From contig CAVYOD010000018.1 in the NCBI GenBank assembly GCA_963770045.1, positions 62,001 through 126,000 of the forward strand: a stretch of 64,000 bases of DNA, read 5' to 3'. The DNA comes from CAVYOD01 sp963770045 (GTDB lineage Bacteria > Acidobacteriota > Aminicenantia > Aminicenantales > CAVYOD01). The notes beneath the pieces are model-generated. The model was not told the origin of the DNA and searched no databases. It worked only from the letters and a program-made list of their open reading frames with translations. The stretch's first letter is position 1. Each line of letters starts with the position of its first letter. Shown piece after piece: positions 9,596-18,315 of the stretch. The translations under genes were made by a program, and so were the position numbers.

Positions 9596-9703
9596 TCTTT
9601 CTCGTCCTTCCGTCCTTCTCGTCAAGAAAGGAGTTCAAGTCCTTTTTTTTGTACGAGATAGACCAGACAGACGAGATCGACGAGATGGACGGAAACGGCT
9701 TGA
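9596..9703. repeat. Inverted array of degenerate 9-base repeats (ACGAGATNG type)
   Basis: The right half reads as units ACGAGATAG, ACCAGACAG, ACGAGATCG and ACGAGATGG, a nine-base period. The left half (9596-9629) is rich in the complement TCTCGTC, so the two halves can pair around a T-rich centre. Related arrays occur at 12221, 16050, 27325 and 34318, always between genes. Confidence 0.65.
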
Positions 9704-9782
9704 TTCCCGAGCACGACAAATTGTATAGTATGGGTTCATTTTTGGCAGACAAATTGCCTCACGCAGGAGGGCCGGAGAGTTC

Positions 9783-10430
9783 ATGGAGCTCATCTCAAAG
9801 TTCATTGACCTGATCGTTCACTTGGACAAACACCTGGGAAACTTGATCGATCTCTATCATGTTTGGATCTACGGGATCCTTTTCGTCGTCATCTTTTGCG
9901 AAACCGGGCTGGTGGTGACGCCTTTCCTTCCGGGAGATTCCCTCCTTTTTGCGGCCGGCACCTTTGCGGCGATCGGCAAACTCAAGGTGGCCTGGCTTTT
10001 CGTGATTCTGGCCGCCGCAGCTGTCTTGGGCGACACGCTGAACTATTGGCTTGGCCACTATCGTCGGTCCCAAGGTATTCCACAGGGAGAAAACCGGTTT
10101 TTTAAGAAAGAGTACCTCGATCGGACCCATGCATTCTACGAAAGATACGGCGGGAAGACGATCATCATCGCCCGCTTCGTCCCGATCATCCGCACCTTCG
10201 CCCCTTTCGTGGCCGGAATCGGGAACATGTCCTACGGGAAGTTCATAAGCTACAACGTCATCGGCGGGGTGGGCTGGGTCGCAGTATTTGTTTTCGGAGG
10301 ATATTTCTTTGGGAATATTCCTCTCGTCAAACGAAACTTCAGCCTCGTTATCTTTGCTATTATTATTATCTCTGTTCTCCCCGCGGTCTTTGAATTTTTC
10401 CGGCAGCGGCGAAAGAACAGAAGATCCTAG
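9783..10430 (+). CDS. DedA-family membrane protein (compensating frameshift pair)
   Basis: DedA proteins are inner-membrane lipid-transport (scramblase-type) proteins needed for envelope integrity. The family signatures are present: IFCETGLVVTPFLPGDSLL near residue 38 and IIARFVPIIRTFAPFVAG near residue 125, plus several hydrophobic helices. Between about 10062 and 10105 the frame reads RRSQGIPQGENRF, while a neighbouring frame gives VGPKVFHREK, the expected family sequence. Two opposite single-base errors therefore bracket about 40 bases without changing the overall frame. The start ATG 9783 follows GCAGGAGG. The stop overlaps the end of the opposing surE gene by a few bases. Confidence 0.85.
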   Translation: MELISKFIDLIVHLDKHLGNLIDLYHVWIYGILFVVIFCETGLVVTPFLPGDSLLFAAGTFAAIGKLKVAWLFVILAAAAVLGDTLNYWLGHYRRSQGIPQGENRFFKKEYLDRTHAFYERYGGKTIIIARFVPIIRTFAPFVAGIGNMSYGKFISYNVIGGVGWVAVFVFGGYFFGNIPLVKRNFSLVIFAIIIISVLPAVFEFFRQRRKNRRS

Positions 10431-11210
10431 CCGGAGAGCCGGCTCAAGATCCTTCTCAACAGGGGAAGCCGAATCGCACCATAATCCGTCAGGTCGGTGT
10501 GAAGGGGAGTGAGTGAGATCTAACCTTCCCTGACCGCGGCCACGTCGCTTGTTCTTGCCCCCGATGATTCCGGCCGGCCGGCGCCGATCCAGAAGTAGGA
10601 ATTCCCTCGCGGGTCCTTTTTTTCAACGATCTCGGGGTTATATTTTCTCTGGCCCAGTCGCGTGATTTTCAGTCCCTTGACCGGAGCAGGCGGAAAATTG
10701 ATGTTCAGCGTGAGTCCCTTGGGAAGTTTGGAGCGCAGCAAATATCCGGCCATCTGACGCATGACGCCGGCCGCGAAGACGAACGGGAATTTTTCTTTGT
10801 CATCAGGAAAGCACCGATGCGGCCAGCGAAGGAATCTCGAGAAAGGTGCCCTGGATGGCCGCGGCCACGGTGCCGGAATAGGCAATGTCCTGCTGCCCGA
10901 GGTTGGGACCATGGTTGAGGCCCGAGATGAGAAGATCCGGCTTCCGGGGCAGGATCCTTTCCAGGGCCAGATAGATGCAGTCGGCCGGAGTTCCGTCTAC
11001 GGCAAAAACGGACCTCTTTATCTTCTTGATTCTGAGCGGCCGATGGAGGGTGAGGGAAAGAGAGGTGGCGCTCTGTTCCCGGTCCGGGGCGACAATGATG
11101 ACCCGGCCCAGATCCTTCATTTTCCGATAAAGAGTTACGATCCCTTCCGAGAAAAAACCGTCGTCGTTGGTTAACAGGATGAGAGGCGTAAAGGTTTTGC
11201 TCGAAACCAT
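10427..11210 (-). CDS. surE: 5'/3'-nucleotidase SurE (frameshift plus in-frame amber codon)
   Basis: SurE removes phosphate from nucleoside monophosphates. The N-terminal metal site LILLTNDDGFFSEG and the motif LLISGLNHGPNLGQQDIAYS are clear. The frame breaks near 10805-10815 and resumes with FVFAAGVMRQMAGYLL and LTLNINFPPAPVKGLK. After DVAAVREG an amber TAG (10520-10522) interrupts the frame, but the same frame then reads ISLTPLHTDLTDYGAIRLPL and ends at TAG 10427-10429. SurE proteins have a Tyr at about that place, so TAC or TAT has become TAG. The full span gives about 260 residues, normal for the family. ATG 11208-11210 overlaps the upstream cupin stop by one base. Confidence 0.85.
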
Positions 11211-11557
11211 CAGGATTTGACCATAATCAAAGCCATCTTGAAGCGGGTCAGGGCCTTCAGGGCGTGAGGTTCGTTTGCGGGCATGATGATCATCTCTCCC
11301 TGGTGGATGGCATGGGCCTGGCCGGAAATCGTGACCTCGGCTTCTCCTTCAAGGCCATGGACAAGGGCGTCGAAAGGGGCCGTGTGCTCGCTGAGCTGCT
11401 GCCCGCGATCAAAAGCAAAAATGGTTACGCTTCCGGCTTTTTGGTGGACGACCTCGCGGCTGACGATCGCGTCCGGCTGGTATTGAACCAGGTCGATCAG
11501 TTTCAGGACTCGGGCCTTGAGGCTTTGCTCGGTTTTTTGTTTTTTTATCACGCTCAT
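11210..11557 (-). CDS. Small single-domain cupin protein
   Basis: This 115-residue protein is one cupin barrel. The motif region reads LSEHTAPFDALVHGLEGEAE followed by GEMIIMPANEPHALKA, which matches small cupins with two or three metal-binding histidines. Similar proteins are widespread in anaerobes and usually have no assigned reaction. The stop overlaps the surE start by one base on the same strand, so the two are cotranscribed. Confidence 0.75.
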   Translation of the reverse strand: MSVIKKQKTEQSLKARVLKLIDLVQYQPDAIVSREVVHQKAGSVTIFAFDRGQQLSEHTAPFDALVHGLEGEAEVTISGQAHAIHQGEMIIMPANEPHALKALTRFKMALIMVKS

Positions 11558-11663
11558 TCCAGGCTCTCCTCCGGTTCGTGTTCATCTCAAAATCTTTTTT
11601 CTTTAAGCGGGTTCAAGAGTTCCGGGGATAATACCCGCCCGAATAACAGAACCAAGATGGGGA

Positions 11664-11740
11664 TGGTCGGGACGGGCGGATTTGAACCGCCGACCCCATG
11701 CACCCCAAGCATGTGCGCTACCAGGCTGCGCCACGTCCCG
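11664..11740 (-). tRNA. tRNA-Pro (anticodon GGG)
   Basis: The minus strand folds as a complete cloverleaf: acceptor CGGGACG paired with CGTCCCG, D-arm GCGC/GCGC, anticodon arm CATGC-TTGGGGT-GCATG, and T-arm GGCGG-TTCAAAT-CCGCC. The anticodon is GGG, which reads Pro codons CCC and CCT. The discriminator base is A and the 3' CCA is encoded. Confidence 0.95.
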
Positions 11741-11779
11741 ACTTAGGTTTCTAATTATACCAAATAACGATTCGAGATC

Positions 11780-12223
11780 TTAGAACTTTTTCCCAGGCTT
11801 GGCCAGGGCCGCCGCGATCTCCTGAAGGTCATCCCTGACCTGGAGGAGGACCTTTTTGATCCGGTCGGGATGAATCTGGGTCGAGGATCTCATCCCGAAC
11901 TCCTCCTCGATGCGCCGTTTGACGCCGGCCACGGTCAATTTCTTTTCCTCGAGGAGCGTCTTGATCCGGCGCACGATCTCGACGTCCCTGAGCCTGAAAA
12001 TCTTCTGGCCCCGCGAATCCAGCCCGGCATGAAGAAAAGGGAACTCTTTCTCCCAGGCCTCGATCGTCCCGGTCGCGACTTTGGTCATCCGGCCGACCTC
12101 GTCAAGCCTGTAGATGAGCTTTTCTGCGGGTTTCTCCGACTTTTTCACGCTGGCTTGGTTGGTTTCAGTTCTCACTGGCCTAAGATCAGAACTCAAATTA
12201 CCATTTAATCGCCCTTTCGTCAA
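11780..12223 (-). CDS. MerR-family transcriptional regulator
   Basis: A 147-residue regulator with a disordered N-terminus of about 35 residues, followed by a MerR-type winged helix: LIYRLDEVGRMTKVATGTIE for the helix-turn-helix and SRGQKIFRLRDVEIVRRIKT for the wing. A short helical tail follows, shorter than effector domains of classical metal-sensing MerR proteins. In many bacteria a protein of this type lies near tRNA or ihf-type genes, but the target here is unknown. It is transcribed away from rarA. Confidence 0.8.
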   Translation of the reverse strand: MTKGRLNGNLSSDLRPVRTETNQASVKKSEKPAEKLIYRLDEVGRMTKVATGTIEAWEKEFPFLHAGLDSRGQKIFRLRDVEIVRRIKTLLEEKKLTVAGVKRRIEEEFGMRSSTQIHPDRIKKVLLQVRDDLQEIAAALAKPGKKF

Positions 12224-12277
12224 GACGAGGAAGACGTCTATCTCGTCGTCTGGTCTCTCTTGTCATCTCGTCAAGTC
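12221..12277. repeat. Degenerate 9-base repeat array (family A)
   Basis: Read on the minus strand the array gives ACGAGATG, ACAAGAGAG, ACCAGACG and ACGAGATAG, the same unit as at 9596. A shorter complementary stretch (GACGAGGAAGACG) sits on its left. It fills the spacer between the divergent merR-type and rarA genes. Confidence 0.55.
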
Positions 12278-12335
12278 CAAATCTAAGATTTCAGAGGTTT
12301 GTTTGGTGGGGATATTTGCTATAATCTAAATAGCC

Positions 12336-13727
12336 ATGGCCGAGGACAAGAAAACGAAAGACGCGCAGGGGCCTCCCAAGGGCCGAGAAGCCAGGGCTTC
12401 GCAGCAAATACAGAAGGGAGCGAAAGTCCAGGACACCCAGGTTCCGCTCGCCGAGCGCATGAGGCCGCGGACCTTCGAAGAATTCTATGGCCAGGAGCAC
12501 CTGCTGGGCAAGGGAAAGATCCTGACAGAGCTTGTCGAGGCCGACCATCTCGTCTCGTTGATATTCTGGGGGCCTCCGGGTTCGGGGAAGACGACGCTCG
12601 CCTACATGCTGGCCCAGCGCTTCAATTTCCCCTGCCTCTTTTTTAGCGCCGTACTCTCCGGAATCAAAGAGGTCAAGGAGGTCATGGCCGAGGGGGAGAG
12701 CCACCGCAAAATGTACGGCCAGCCGACGGTTATTTTTATCGATGAGATCCACCGCTTCAACAAGGCCCAGCAGGGCGCCTTCCTTCCTTACGTGGAGAGA
12801 GGCGACATCATCCTCTTCGGCTCAACCACCGAGAATCCTTCTTTTGAGGTGATCGCGCCGCTCCTCTCCCGCACGAAGGTCCTTGTCCTCAACCCGCTCT
12901 CGGAGGAGGCCCTGGGCAAAATTGTCCAGGATGCTCTGGCCGATAAGGAGCGAGGGCTGGGAATGACAAACCTTAGCCTGGAAGAGGCAGCCCGGAAGAT
13001 GATCATCGACTACGCCAACGGGGATGCCCGGCGGGCCCTCAACACGTTGGAGATAGCGGGCAACTTGGCGAAGGGCCCTGTCATCACCGTGGCCGAGGTC
13101 CAGGAGGCCCTCCAGAAGAGAATCCTCCTCTATGACAAATCCGGCGAGGAGCATTTCAACCTGATCTCGGCGCTGCACAAGAGTTTGCGCAACAGCGACG
13201 TCGACGCCTCGCTTTATTGGCTCGCCCGCATGGTCGCCTCAGGCGAAGACCCTCTCTATATCGTTCGGCGTCTGGTCAGGTTCGCCTCCGAGGATATCGG
13301 TCTGGCCGATCCTCAGGCGCTGGCCATCGCCCTTCAAGCCAAGGAGGCTTACGATTTTCTGGGGACCCCCGAAGGGGAGCTGGCCCTGGCGGAGGCGGTG
13401 ATCTACTTGGCTTCCGCCCCCAAGAGCAACCGGGCCTATGAGGCCTTCGGCAAAGCGATGAAAGATGTCGAGGCCAGCCCGCACGAACCGGTTCCGCTCC
13501 AGATCAGGAACCCGGTCACCGGGCTGATGAAAGACCTGGGCTATGGACAGGAGTACCAGTATGCCCATGACTTCCCTTTTTCCACGACAGACATGGAGAC
13601 TTTTCCCGAGAGGCTCAAGGGCAGAGTTTACTACGAGCCGGGGAGCTTCGGGCTGGAGAAAGAAATCAAGAAGCGCATCGAGTGGTGGAAGATGATCAAA
13701 GAAAAACTAAGGGCCGGTAAACAGTAA
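12336..13727 (+). CDS. rarA: Replication-associated recombination ATPase RarA (MgsA)
   Basis: This AAA+ ATPase acts at stalled replication forks with clamp-loader-like architecture. It is intact at 463 residues. The N-terminal RMRPRTFEEFYGQEHLLGKG, Walker A FWGPPGSGKTTLAY, Walker B VIFIDEIHRFNKAQQ, sensor 1 GSTTENPSFEV and the Arg-finger region ALLSRTKVL-type segment are all present. The C-terminal tetramerisation domain ends in RIEWWKMIKEKLR. A perfect -10 box TATAAT at 12320-12325 precedes it, with a weak -35 (TTGTTT, 15-base spacing). The N-terminal 35 residues are a charged, low-complexity extension. Confidence 0.95.
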   Translation: MAEDKKTKDAQGPPKGREARASQQIQKGAKVQDTQVPLAERMRPRTFEEFYGQEHLLGKGKILTELVEADHLVSLIFWGPPGSGKTTLAYMLAQRFNFPCLFFSAVLSGIKEVKEVMAEGESHRKMYGQPTVIFIDEIHRFNKAQQGAFLPYVERGDIILFGSTTENPSFEVIAPLLSRTKVLVLNPLSEEALGKIVQDALADKERGLGMTNLSLEEAARKMIIDYANGDARRALNTLEIAGNLAKGPVITVAEVQEALQKRILLYDKSGEEHFNLISALHKSLRNSDVDASLYWLARMVASGEDPLYIVRRLVRFASEDIGLADPQALAIALQAKEAYDFLGTPEGELALAEAVIYLASAPKSNRAYEAFGKAMKDVEASPHEPVPLQIRNPVTGLMKDLGYGQEYQYAHDFPFSTTDMETFPERLKGRVYYEPGSFGLEKEIKKRIEWWKMIKEKLRAGKQ

Positions 13728-13732
13728 GGCGT

Positions 13733-13812
13733 TAGGGGTAAGGGGGAAAAAGACGGATCTCCACTGATTTCTCCTTACCCTTTACTCCTGACCCCTCACT
13801 GTTCACTGTGTT
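13733..13812. repeat. Inverted array of degenerate 7-base repeats (AGTGAGG type)
   Basis: The right arm, read on the minus strand, gives AGTGAAC, AGTGAGG, GGTCAGG, AGTAAAG and GGTAAGG, a seven-base period. The left arm GCGTTAGGGGTAAGGGGG is its partial complement, so a long imperfect hairpin can form. The right arm encodes the last codons of the small gene that ends at 13796. Confidence 0.6.
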
Positions 13813-13972
13813 CTTTTTCTTTCATGATGTAATAGATTTCCCAGCTGATGTCGCTGGCCAGGCAGTCGATACAAGATCTCTTGGTCGTGGCCAGCTCATC
13901 GTCCGCGATCTTGTCCTTGAGGATCTTCTTGACTTTCTTCTTGATCTTATACAGCAAGATGTAATTGATCAT
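13796..13972 (-). CDS. Small 58-residue basic protein with a CxxC motif
   Basis: ATG 13972 follows GGAG at a good distance on the minus strand, and the frame ends at TGA 13796-13798. The product starts MINYILLYKIKKKVKKI, very basic, and continues with ADDELATTKRSCIDCLASD and a short helix ending in EKEHSEQ. The CxxC pair could bind metal or be redox-active. I recognise no family. The last codons lie in the repeat array, which has evidently supplied the stop codon. The good ribosome site and protein-like composition make it more likely real than chance. Confidence 0.5.
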   Translation of the reverse strand: MINYILLYKIKKKVKKILKDKIADDELATTKRSCIDCLASDISWEIYYIMKEKEHSEQ

Positions 13973-14095
13973 GGTGACTTCTCCAGAATGATAACAGCTT
14001 GGGTTTATTCTGTAAAGGAACGGAGGAGAGGAAGGCGGAGCGGCTCAACTTTTGAAGGATCGGAAAAAATGATATGATAATCCGCCTGAACAACG

Positions 14096-15476
14096 ATGAG
14101 GAGAAGATCGGTCTGTTTGTTCCTTGCGATTGGGCTTTTCTCCGTTCAATGCGCGCTGTTCAGGGGGAAGATCCCCCCTTACCCGAGCGGGCTCATTTTC
14201 CCCATCGAGGAGACATTTTCGGTCGCCTATGGGGGGGAAATCGATGGCCTGATCCTCCGGGACGACGGTCTGCTGTATTTTTCGACCAGAAACGGATTTG
14301 TCTTCTGCCTGGACGGCCTCAAAAAAAGGATTCTCTGGAAATTCAAGGCCGAAGCCGATTTCCTCACCTCCCCGTGCCTGGGTGCGCACGGTCTCACGAT
14401 CTATGATCGATCCAACACGCTCTATCATCTCGACCTCCAGGGTCAATTGATCTGGCAGAAGAAGATCGAGGTCGCCATAACCTCCGAGCTCAGAGAGAAT
14501 GCGGGGATAATCTACTTCGGCCTCGAATCTGGCGAACTGCTCGCTCTCGATTCGAACCGAGGTGAGGAGATCTGGCGGTTCAAAGCGGGGGCGCCGTCCG
14601 CGCCGCCCCAGCCTTTTCGGGACAGCTGGTGATCTTTGGCTGTGACGACGGACGAGTCTATTTCCTGACTGAGAAGGGCAAACTCGCCGGCAATTTCAGT
14701 GCCGGCTCCGGGATCCGGGTCGCTCCGGTGGTTGATGATGATCGTCTCTATTTTGGCTCTGCGGACAACTACTTCTACTGCCTGGGACTGGTCAGACGAT
14801 CAAGAAAATGGCGGATCCTGATGGGCGGCCGGATATCGACCGAGCCTATCATGGACAAAAAACGTCTCTATTTTTTTACCACTAACAACGTTCTTTATTG
14901 CCTGAATAAACGAAGCGGCGATATCCTCTGGTGGCAGCCTCTTCCTTCCCACAGCGTGTTCCGGCTGGAATTGGCCGGAGACAAGATCCTGGCTTCGTCC
15001 TTCTCCACGCAGCTGGCCTGCTACGACATTGAAACGGGGAAAAATGCCGGAGATTACAGCGCCCCTCTGGATCTGAAGTCAAACGCCCTCTGGCTCAACC
15101 CCTATCTCTTGGTCAATATCTACAACCCCCAACGAGGGGAGGGAGAGCTCATTTACCTGTCGAAACAGGTCAAGGTTATCTTGAGTCCGATACAAGGCTT
15201 CTCCGCAGAAGGTGGGGGACGAGATCGGTTTCGTGGCCACGACCTATGGGTTCTTCCTGCCGAAGTTCGAATTTTATTTAAAAGAAGGGGAAAAGAGCGA
15301 GGTCGTCCAGAAAGAATCGGACAAGAACACGTTTATTTGGTATCCTCAGAAGGAAGGGAACTACGTGGTAGGCGTCCGGGTTGGGGACGGCAGGGAAAAG
15401 GCGGAAGCGGAATTCCCCTATACGATAGAGAAAAAGGGGCGGCCGAGAAAAAGGAAATCAAGGCCGACCAAGATAA
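14096..15476 (+). CDS. Exported PQQ-type beta-propeller protein (two or three frameshifts)
   Basis: A signal peptide (CLFLAIGLFSVQC, possibly lipoprotein) leads into repeated propeller blades such as DDGLLYFSTRNGFVFCLDGL, GIIYFGLESGELLALDSNRG and DRLYFGSADNYFYCLG. Frames change near 14605 and near 15215. After the propeller comes an Ig-like tail, TYGFFLPKFEFYLKEGEKSE and NYVVGVRVGDGREKAE, and a Lys-rich C-terminus. The last stretch runs in frame into the HD gene, so a further lost base probably hides the stop; the TAA at 15474-15476 in a third frame is my best guess. The overall form resembles BamB-like outer-membrane assembly propellers, but that role is not shown. Confidence 0.65.
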
Positions 15477-15502
15477 AAGGAGTATCGAAAGGAGAATCAA
15501 CC

Positions 15503-16048
15503 ATGCACCGAGACGAAGCTCTCGAACTTTTAAAAAAGCACCTTAAAAACAAAAACCTAGTGAAACACTGTCTGGCTGTCGAGGCCTGCATGAGGGCGAT
15601 GGCCGTGCGGCTCGGCCAGGATGTGGAAAAGTGGGGCCTGGCCGGAGTCCTGCACGACCTCGATTACGAACTCACGGAAAAAAGCCCCGAGCTGCACACC
15701 ACCGAGACCGTCAAGATCCTGAAAGACCTTCAAATTGACCCCGAGATCATAGAGGCCGTTCAGGCCCACGCCGGCAAAGTCCCCTGCCAGAACGCCATGG
15801 ATTGGTCGATCTATTCCGTTGACCCTCTGACCGGATTGCTCATAGCCGCGACTCTGATGCATCCGGATAAAAAACTCAGCTCAATCGACCTGGAATTTGT
15901 CAAGCGGCGGTACAAGGAAAAAAGCTTCGCCCGAGGGGCCAGGCGGGAAGAGATCGAAGAATGCAGGAACATCCCGATGGAGCTGGATGAATTCATCTCC
16001 ATCTGCATCAAGGCGATGCAGGGGATTGCCCAAGAGCTCGGGCTCTAA
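15503..16048 (+). CDS. HD-domain (HDIG) hydrolase-like protein
   Basis: ATG 15503 follows AAAGGAGA. The 181-residue protein has the HD metal-site pattern: KNLVKHCLAVEACMRAMAVR, VLHDLDYELTEKSPELHTTE and VQAHAGKVPCQNAMDW. Proteins of this size class (HDIG domain) are usually annotated as putative phosphohydrolases acting on nucleotides, with unknown substrate. The same frame is open back through the propeller gene upstream, which I read as a sequence error and not a fusion, because of the strong internal ribosome site. Confidence 0.8.
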   Translation: MHRDEALELLKKHLKNKNLVKHCLAVEACMRAMAVRLGQDVEKWGLAGVLHDLDYELTEKSPELHTTETVKILKDLQIDPEIIEAVQAHAGKVPCQNAMDWSIYSVDPLTGLLIAATLMHPDKKLSSIDLEFVKRRYKEKSFARGARREEIEECRNIPMELDEFISICIKAMQGIAQELGL

Positions 16049-16049
16049 A

Positions 16050-16156
16050 ATCGTCTATCTCGTCTTTCTTGTCTAAGTCCGGAAAGAATCTTGATTTTGG
16101 TTCCTTTCTTTGTTCTTGACGAGATAGAGGGGCGACGAGAAAGACGAGATTGACGT
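16050..16156. repeat. Inverted array of 9-base repeats (family A)
   Basis: The right arm reads ACGAGATAG, a seven-base unit, then ACGAGAAAG and ACGAGATTG. The left arm GTCTATCTCGTCTTTCTTGTC is its complement, with about 45 bases between. It lies between the convergent HD gene and TonB-receptor gene and could serve as a bidirectional terminator-like hairpin. Confidence 0.65.
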
Positions 16157-16160
16157 TTTT

Positions 16161-18097
16161 TTATTTTAAGACATCCGCCCTGAAGCCGACCTCGAGATAA
16201 CGTCCTCTCCAAGGAAATCCAGGTTCTGTATAGAAATAGCTGTTGAATATGTTGGAGAGCTTGATAAAGGGGGCAGAACTGGCCGAGAGAGTAGGAGAGG
16301 ACCGCATCCAGGTACCTGTAACGGGGTATGTCGAGCAGTTTTCTAGCGTTATTATCATACCAGTATGACTTGGAAGCGTAGAGCCCGGAGAGGCCCAAGT
16401 GAAGTTTTGGCAAGGGCATCACATCGAGCTCGAAGCTCAGGTTGTGCTTGGACAGTACATCCAGCGGCCGGTTGTCGCTGATATTCCTGTGGTCCAGGTA
16501 GGTGTAATTCACCGTTGCGTTCAGCCACTTCCATGATTTTTGAGCTTGGATCTCTGCTCCGTTCAGGCGCGCCTCTCCAATGTTGAAGTAGGTGCGCAGC
16601 CCGTTGGGCAGCCTGAAACTGTTGATCATGTCCTTGAGCTTGGTGACGAAGACGGAGCCCGTCAAGTAGATTCCCTTGCCGTAGGTGGCCCCTATCTCCC
16701 AGGTAGAGGCGAATTCGCTGTGGAGGTTGGGATTTCCTTGGCTCGGAGAGTACAGGGAGCTCATGGATGGGAACTTGGACTTGTTGGCAAAAGAGACATG
16801 CAGGTCCAGGTTGTCTGTCGGTGAATACTTCAAGCCCACCAGGGGGTTCACCCTTGACGTGCTGCCGCCCTTGAACTTATCGAGGTAATCAAAGCTCATA
16901 CCGGCGATGATTTTCCATTTTTCGAAGACGGTGATGTGGTCTTCGATCCCGCTGGAGAGCGTCCCCTGATGGAATTTTGTCCAGGGAAGGTTGATGTCGT
17001 CCTGGGTCTTGACCGAATCTCCCTGATAATAAACGCTGACCTTGAGCGAGTTCCAGGAACTCAAATAGAAATCCCCGATGCCGAAGACGCCGTAATCAGC
17101 GTTATTGAAGGTGCTCTCCGATTGCCGGATGGTCATGGCCTGGTCCTGAAAAAAGTCGAGGGTGTTGTTGTACCGGACGTAGAAAGCCCGGAAGCGAAGG
17201 GTGGAACGAGTTCCCAGGGCCGTATAACCGCCCGCATTGAGAGTGTACCTATCCCAGTCCGGAAAACGCCAATAACGAGGCCTGCCGGAGTAAAGATCCG
17301 GCGGCATGCCATATTCCGAATGGTAATAGCCGCCGTTGACCATGATCTCGGTCTTGTCTGAAGGGATATAATAAAGCTTCAGATTAAGGTTTGTTCTCTT
17401 GTAGTCGCTGTTGGCCCGGGCCAACTCGAAGGCCGTTGGCATCCTTGTAGTTGTAACCATCAGAATCCTGGTAGTAGGCTGCCGCGGCAAACCCAAACTT
17501 CTTCCACTGGTAGGAAGAGTCCACTCCCGCGCTTTTCGTTGTCCTTTCACCGTAGGACCCGGTGAGGGCCAGCTTAGGGTCGGGGCCGGGTCTCCGGGTG
17601 ATGACATTGACGATCCCGCCCAGCGTGTTGGGACCGTAAAGGACCGAGGAGGGGCCTTCCGTTATCTGGATGGACTCGATCCCTCCGGCCGAAATGGTCT
17701 TGAGATCAAAGGAGCCATAGTAGGGATCGATGACCGGCACTCCGTCTACGAGGAGGGCGATCCGCTTGTTATCAAAACCGCTCAGCTTCAGAGAGAATTC
17801 GTTTTTGTTGCCGACGGTGACCATGGCCCCGGGCGCGTACTTGATGGCTTCGGAGAGGTCGAGGGGCTTCAGCTGATCGATCTGTGTCGAGCCGAGGCTG
17901 ATCACCATGGAGACGGGAGCCTCTTTGGGCGCTTTGCCCACGACCAGGATCTCCTCGGTAATCTTGGGGATCTTCTCCTCCTTTTTTTCTTTCTCCTTTT
18001 CCTCCTGGGCGAGGATGAATAAGGGAACCGACAACAGGATCAAAAAGGCAAGAGGGATAATAAATTTTGGTTTGTGGGTGTGGAAAGATAATTTCAT
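16161..18097 (-). CDS. TonB-dependent outer-membrane receptor behind a structured leader RNA (two frameshifts)
   Basis: ATG 18097 follows AAAGGAGG. A signal peptide (residues 1-30) leads to a Lys/Glu-rich spacer and a TonB-box-like region ITEEILVVGKAP. The plug domain has GFDNKRIALLVDGVPVIDPY and ITEGPSSVLYGPNTLGGIVN. Frame breaks near 17400-17440 and again near 16280 separate it from the barrel, which ends in YLEVGFRADVLK. The repaired protein is about 644 residues, small for the family and like vitamin B12 or small-chelate receptors. The RNA element upstream and the nearby Mo/W cofactor genes suggest uptake of molybdate, tungstate or a complex of them. That is inference; cobalamin is an alternative. 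Confidence 0.85.
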
Positions 18098-18113
18098 AAT
18101 GCCTCCTTTTCAA

Positions 18114-18205
18114 GCACGGAAGGTAAGGCCGTTTCCAGCCTTGCCCTATCGGTCAAGGGCCGTGGCATCTCCGGCGATGCTTTAGGGCCCGTGACTCGGA
18201 GTAGC
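18114..18205 (-). ncRNA. Structured leader RNA, candidate molybdenum-cofactor (Moco/Tuco) riboswitch
   Basis: On the minus strand the leader begins CTCCGAGTCACGG and ends CCTTACCTTCCGTGC. CACGG (18189-18193) pairs with CCGTG (18115-18119) as a closing stem. Inside, GCATC/GATGC (18165-18180) and AAGGC/GCCTT around a TGGAAACG loop form hairpins. The strings GATGCCAC, CCGATAGG and GGAAAC match what I remember of the Moco riboswitch consensus, which I could not check. The closing stem lies only a few bases from the AAGGAGG site of the receptor gene, so control of translation is plausible. The B12 riboswitch box is not present. Confidence 0.55.
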
Positions 18206-18315
18206 GACGAATTATAACAAAAGAAATACTCCTTTTCAAGCCGGCAAGCCCAAAACGCAGCTCGCCTTCTGAGATAGACGAGACTGAAGATTTATGCTAT
18301 ATACTCCGGGAAGAG

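Noticed and set aside
18114..18205. Cobalamin riboswitch
   Set aside because: Strings such as GCCAC and AAGGC recall it, but the conserved B12 box is missing and the gene context is Mo/W cofactor.
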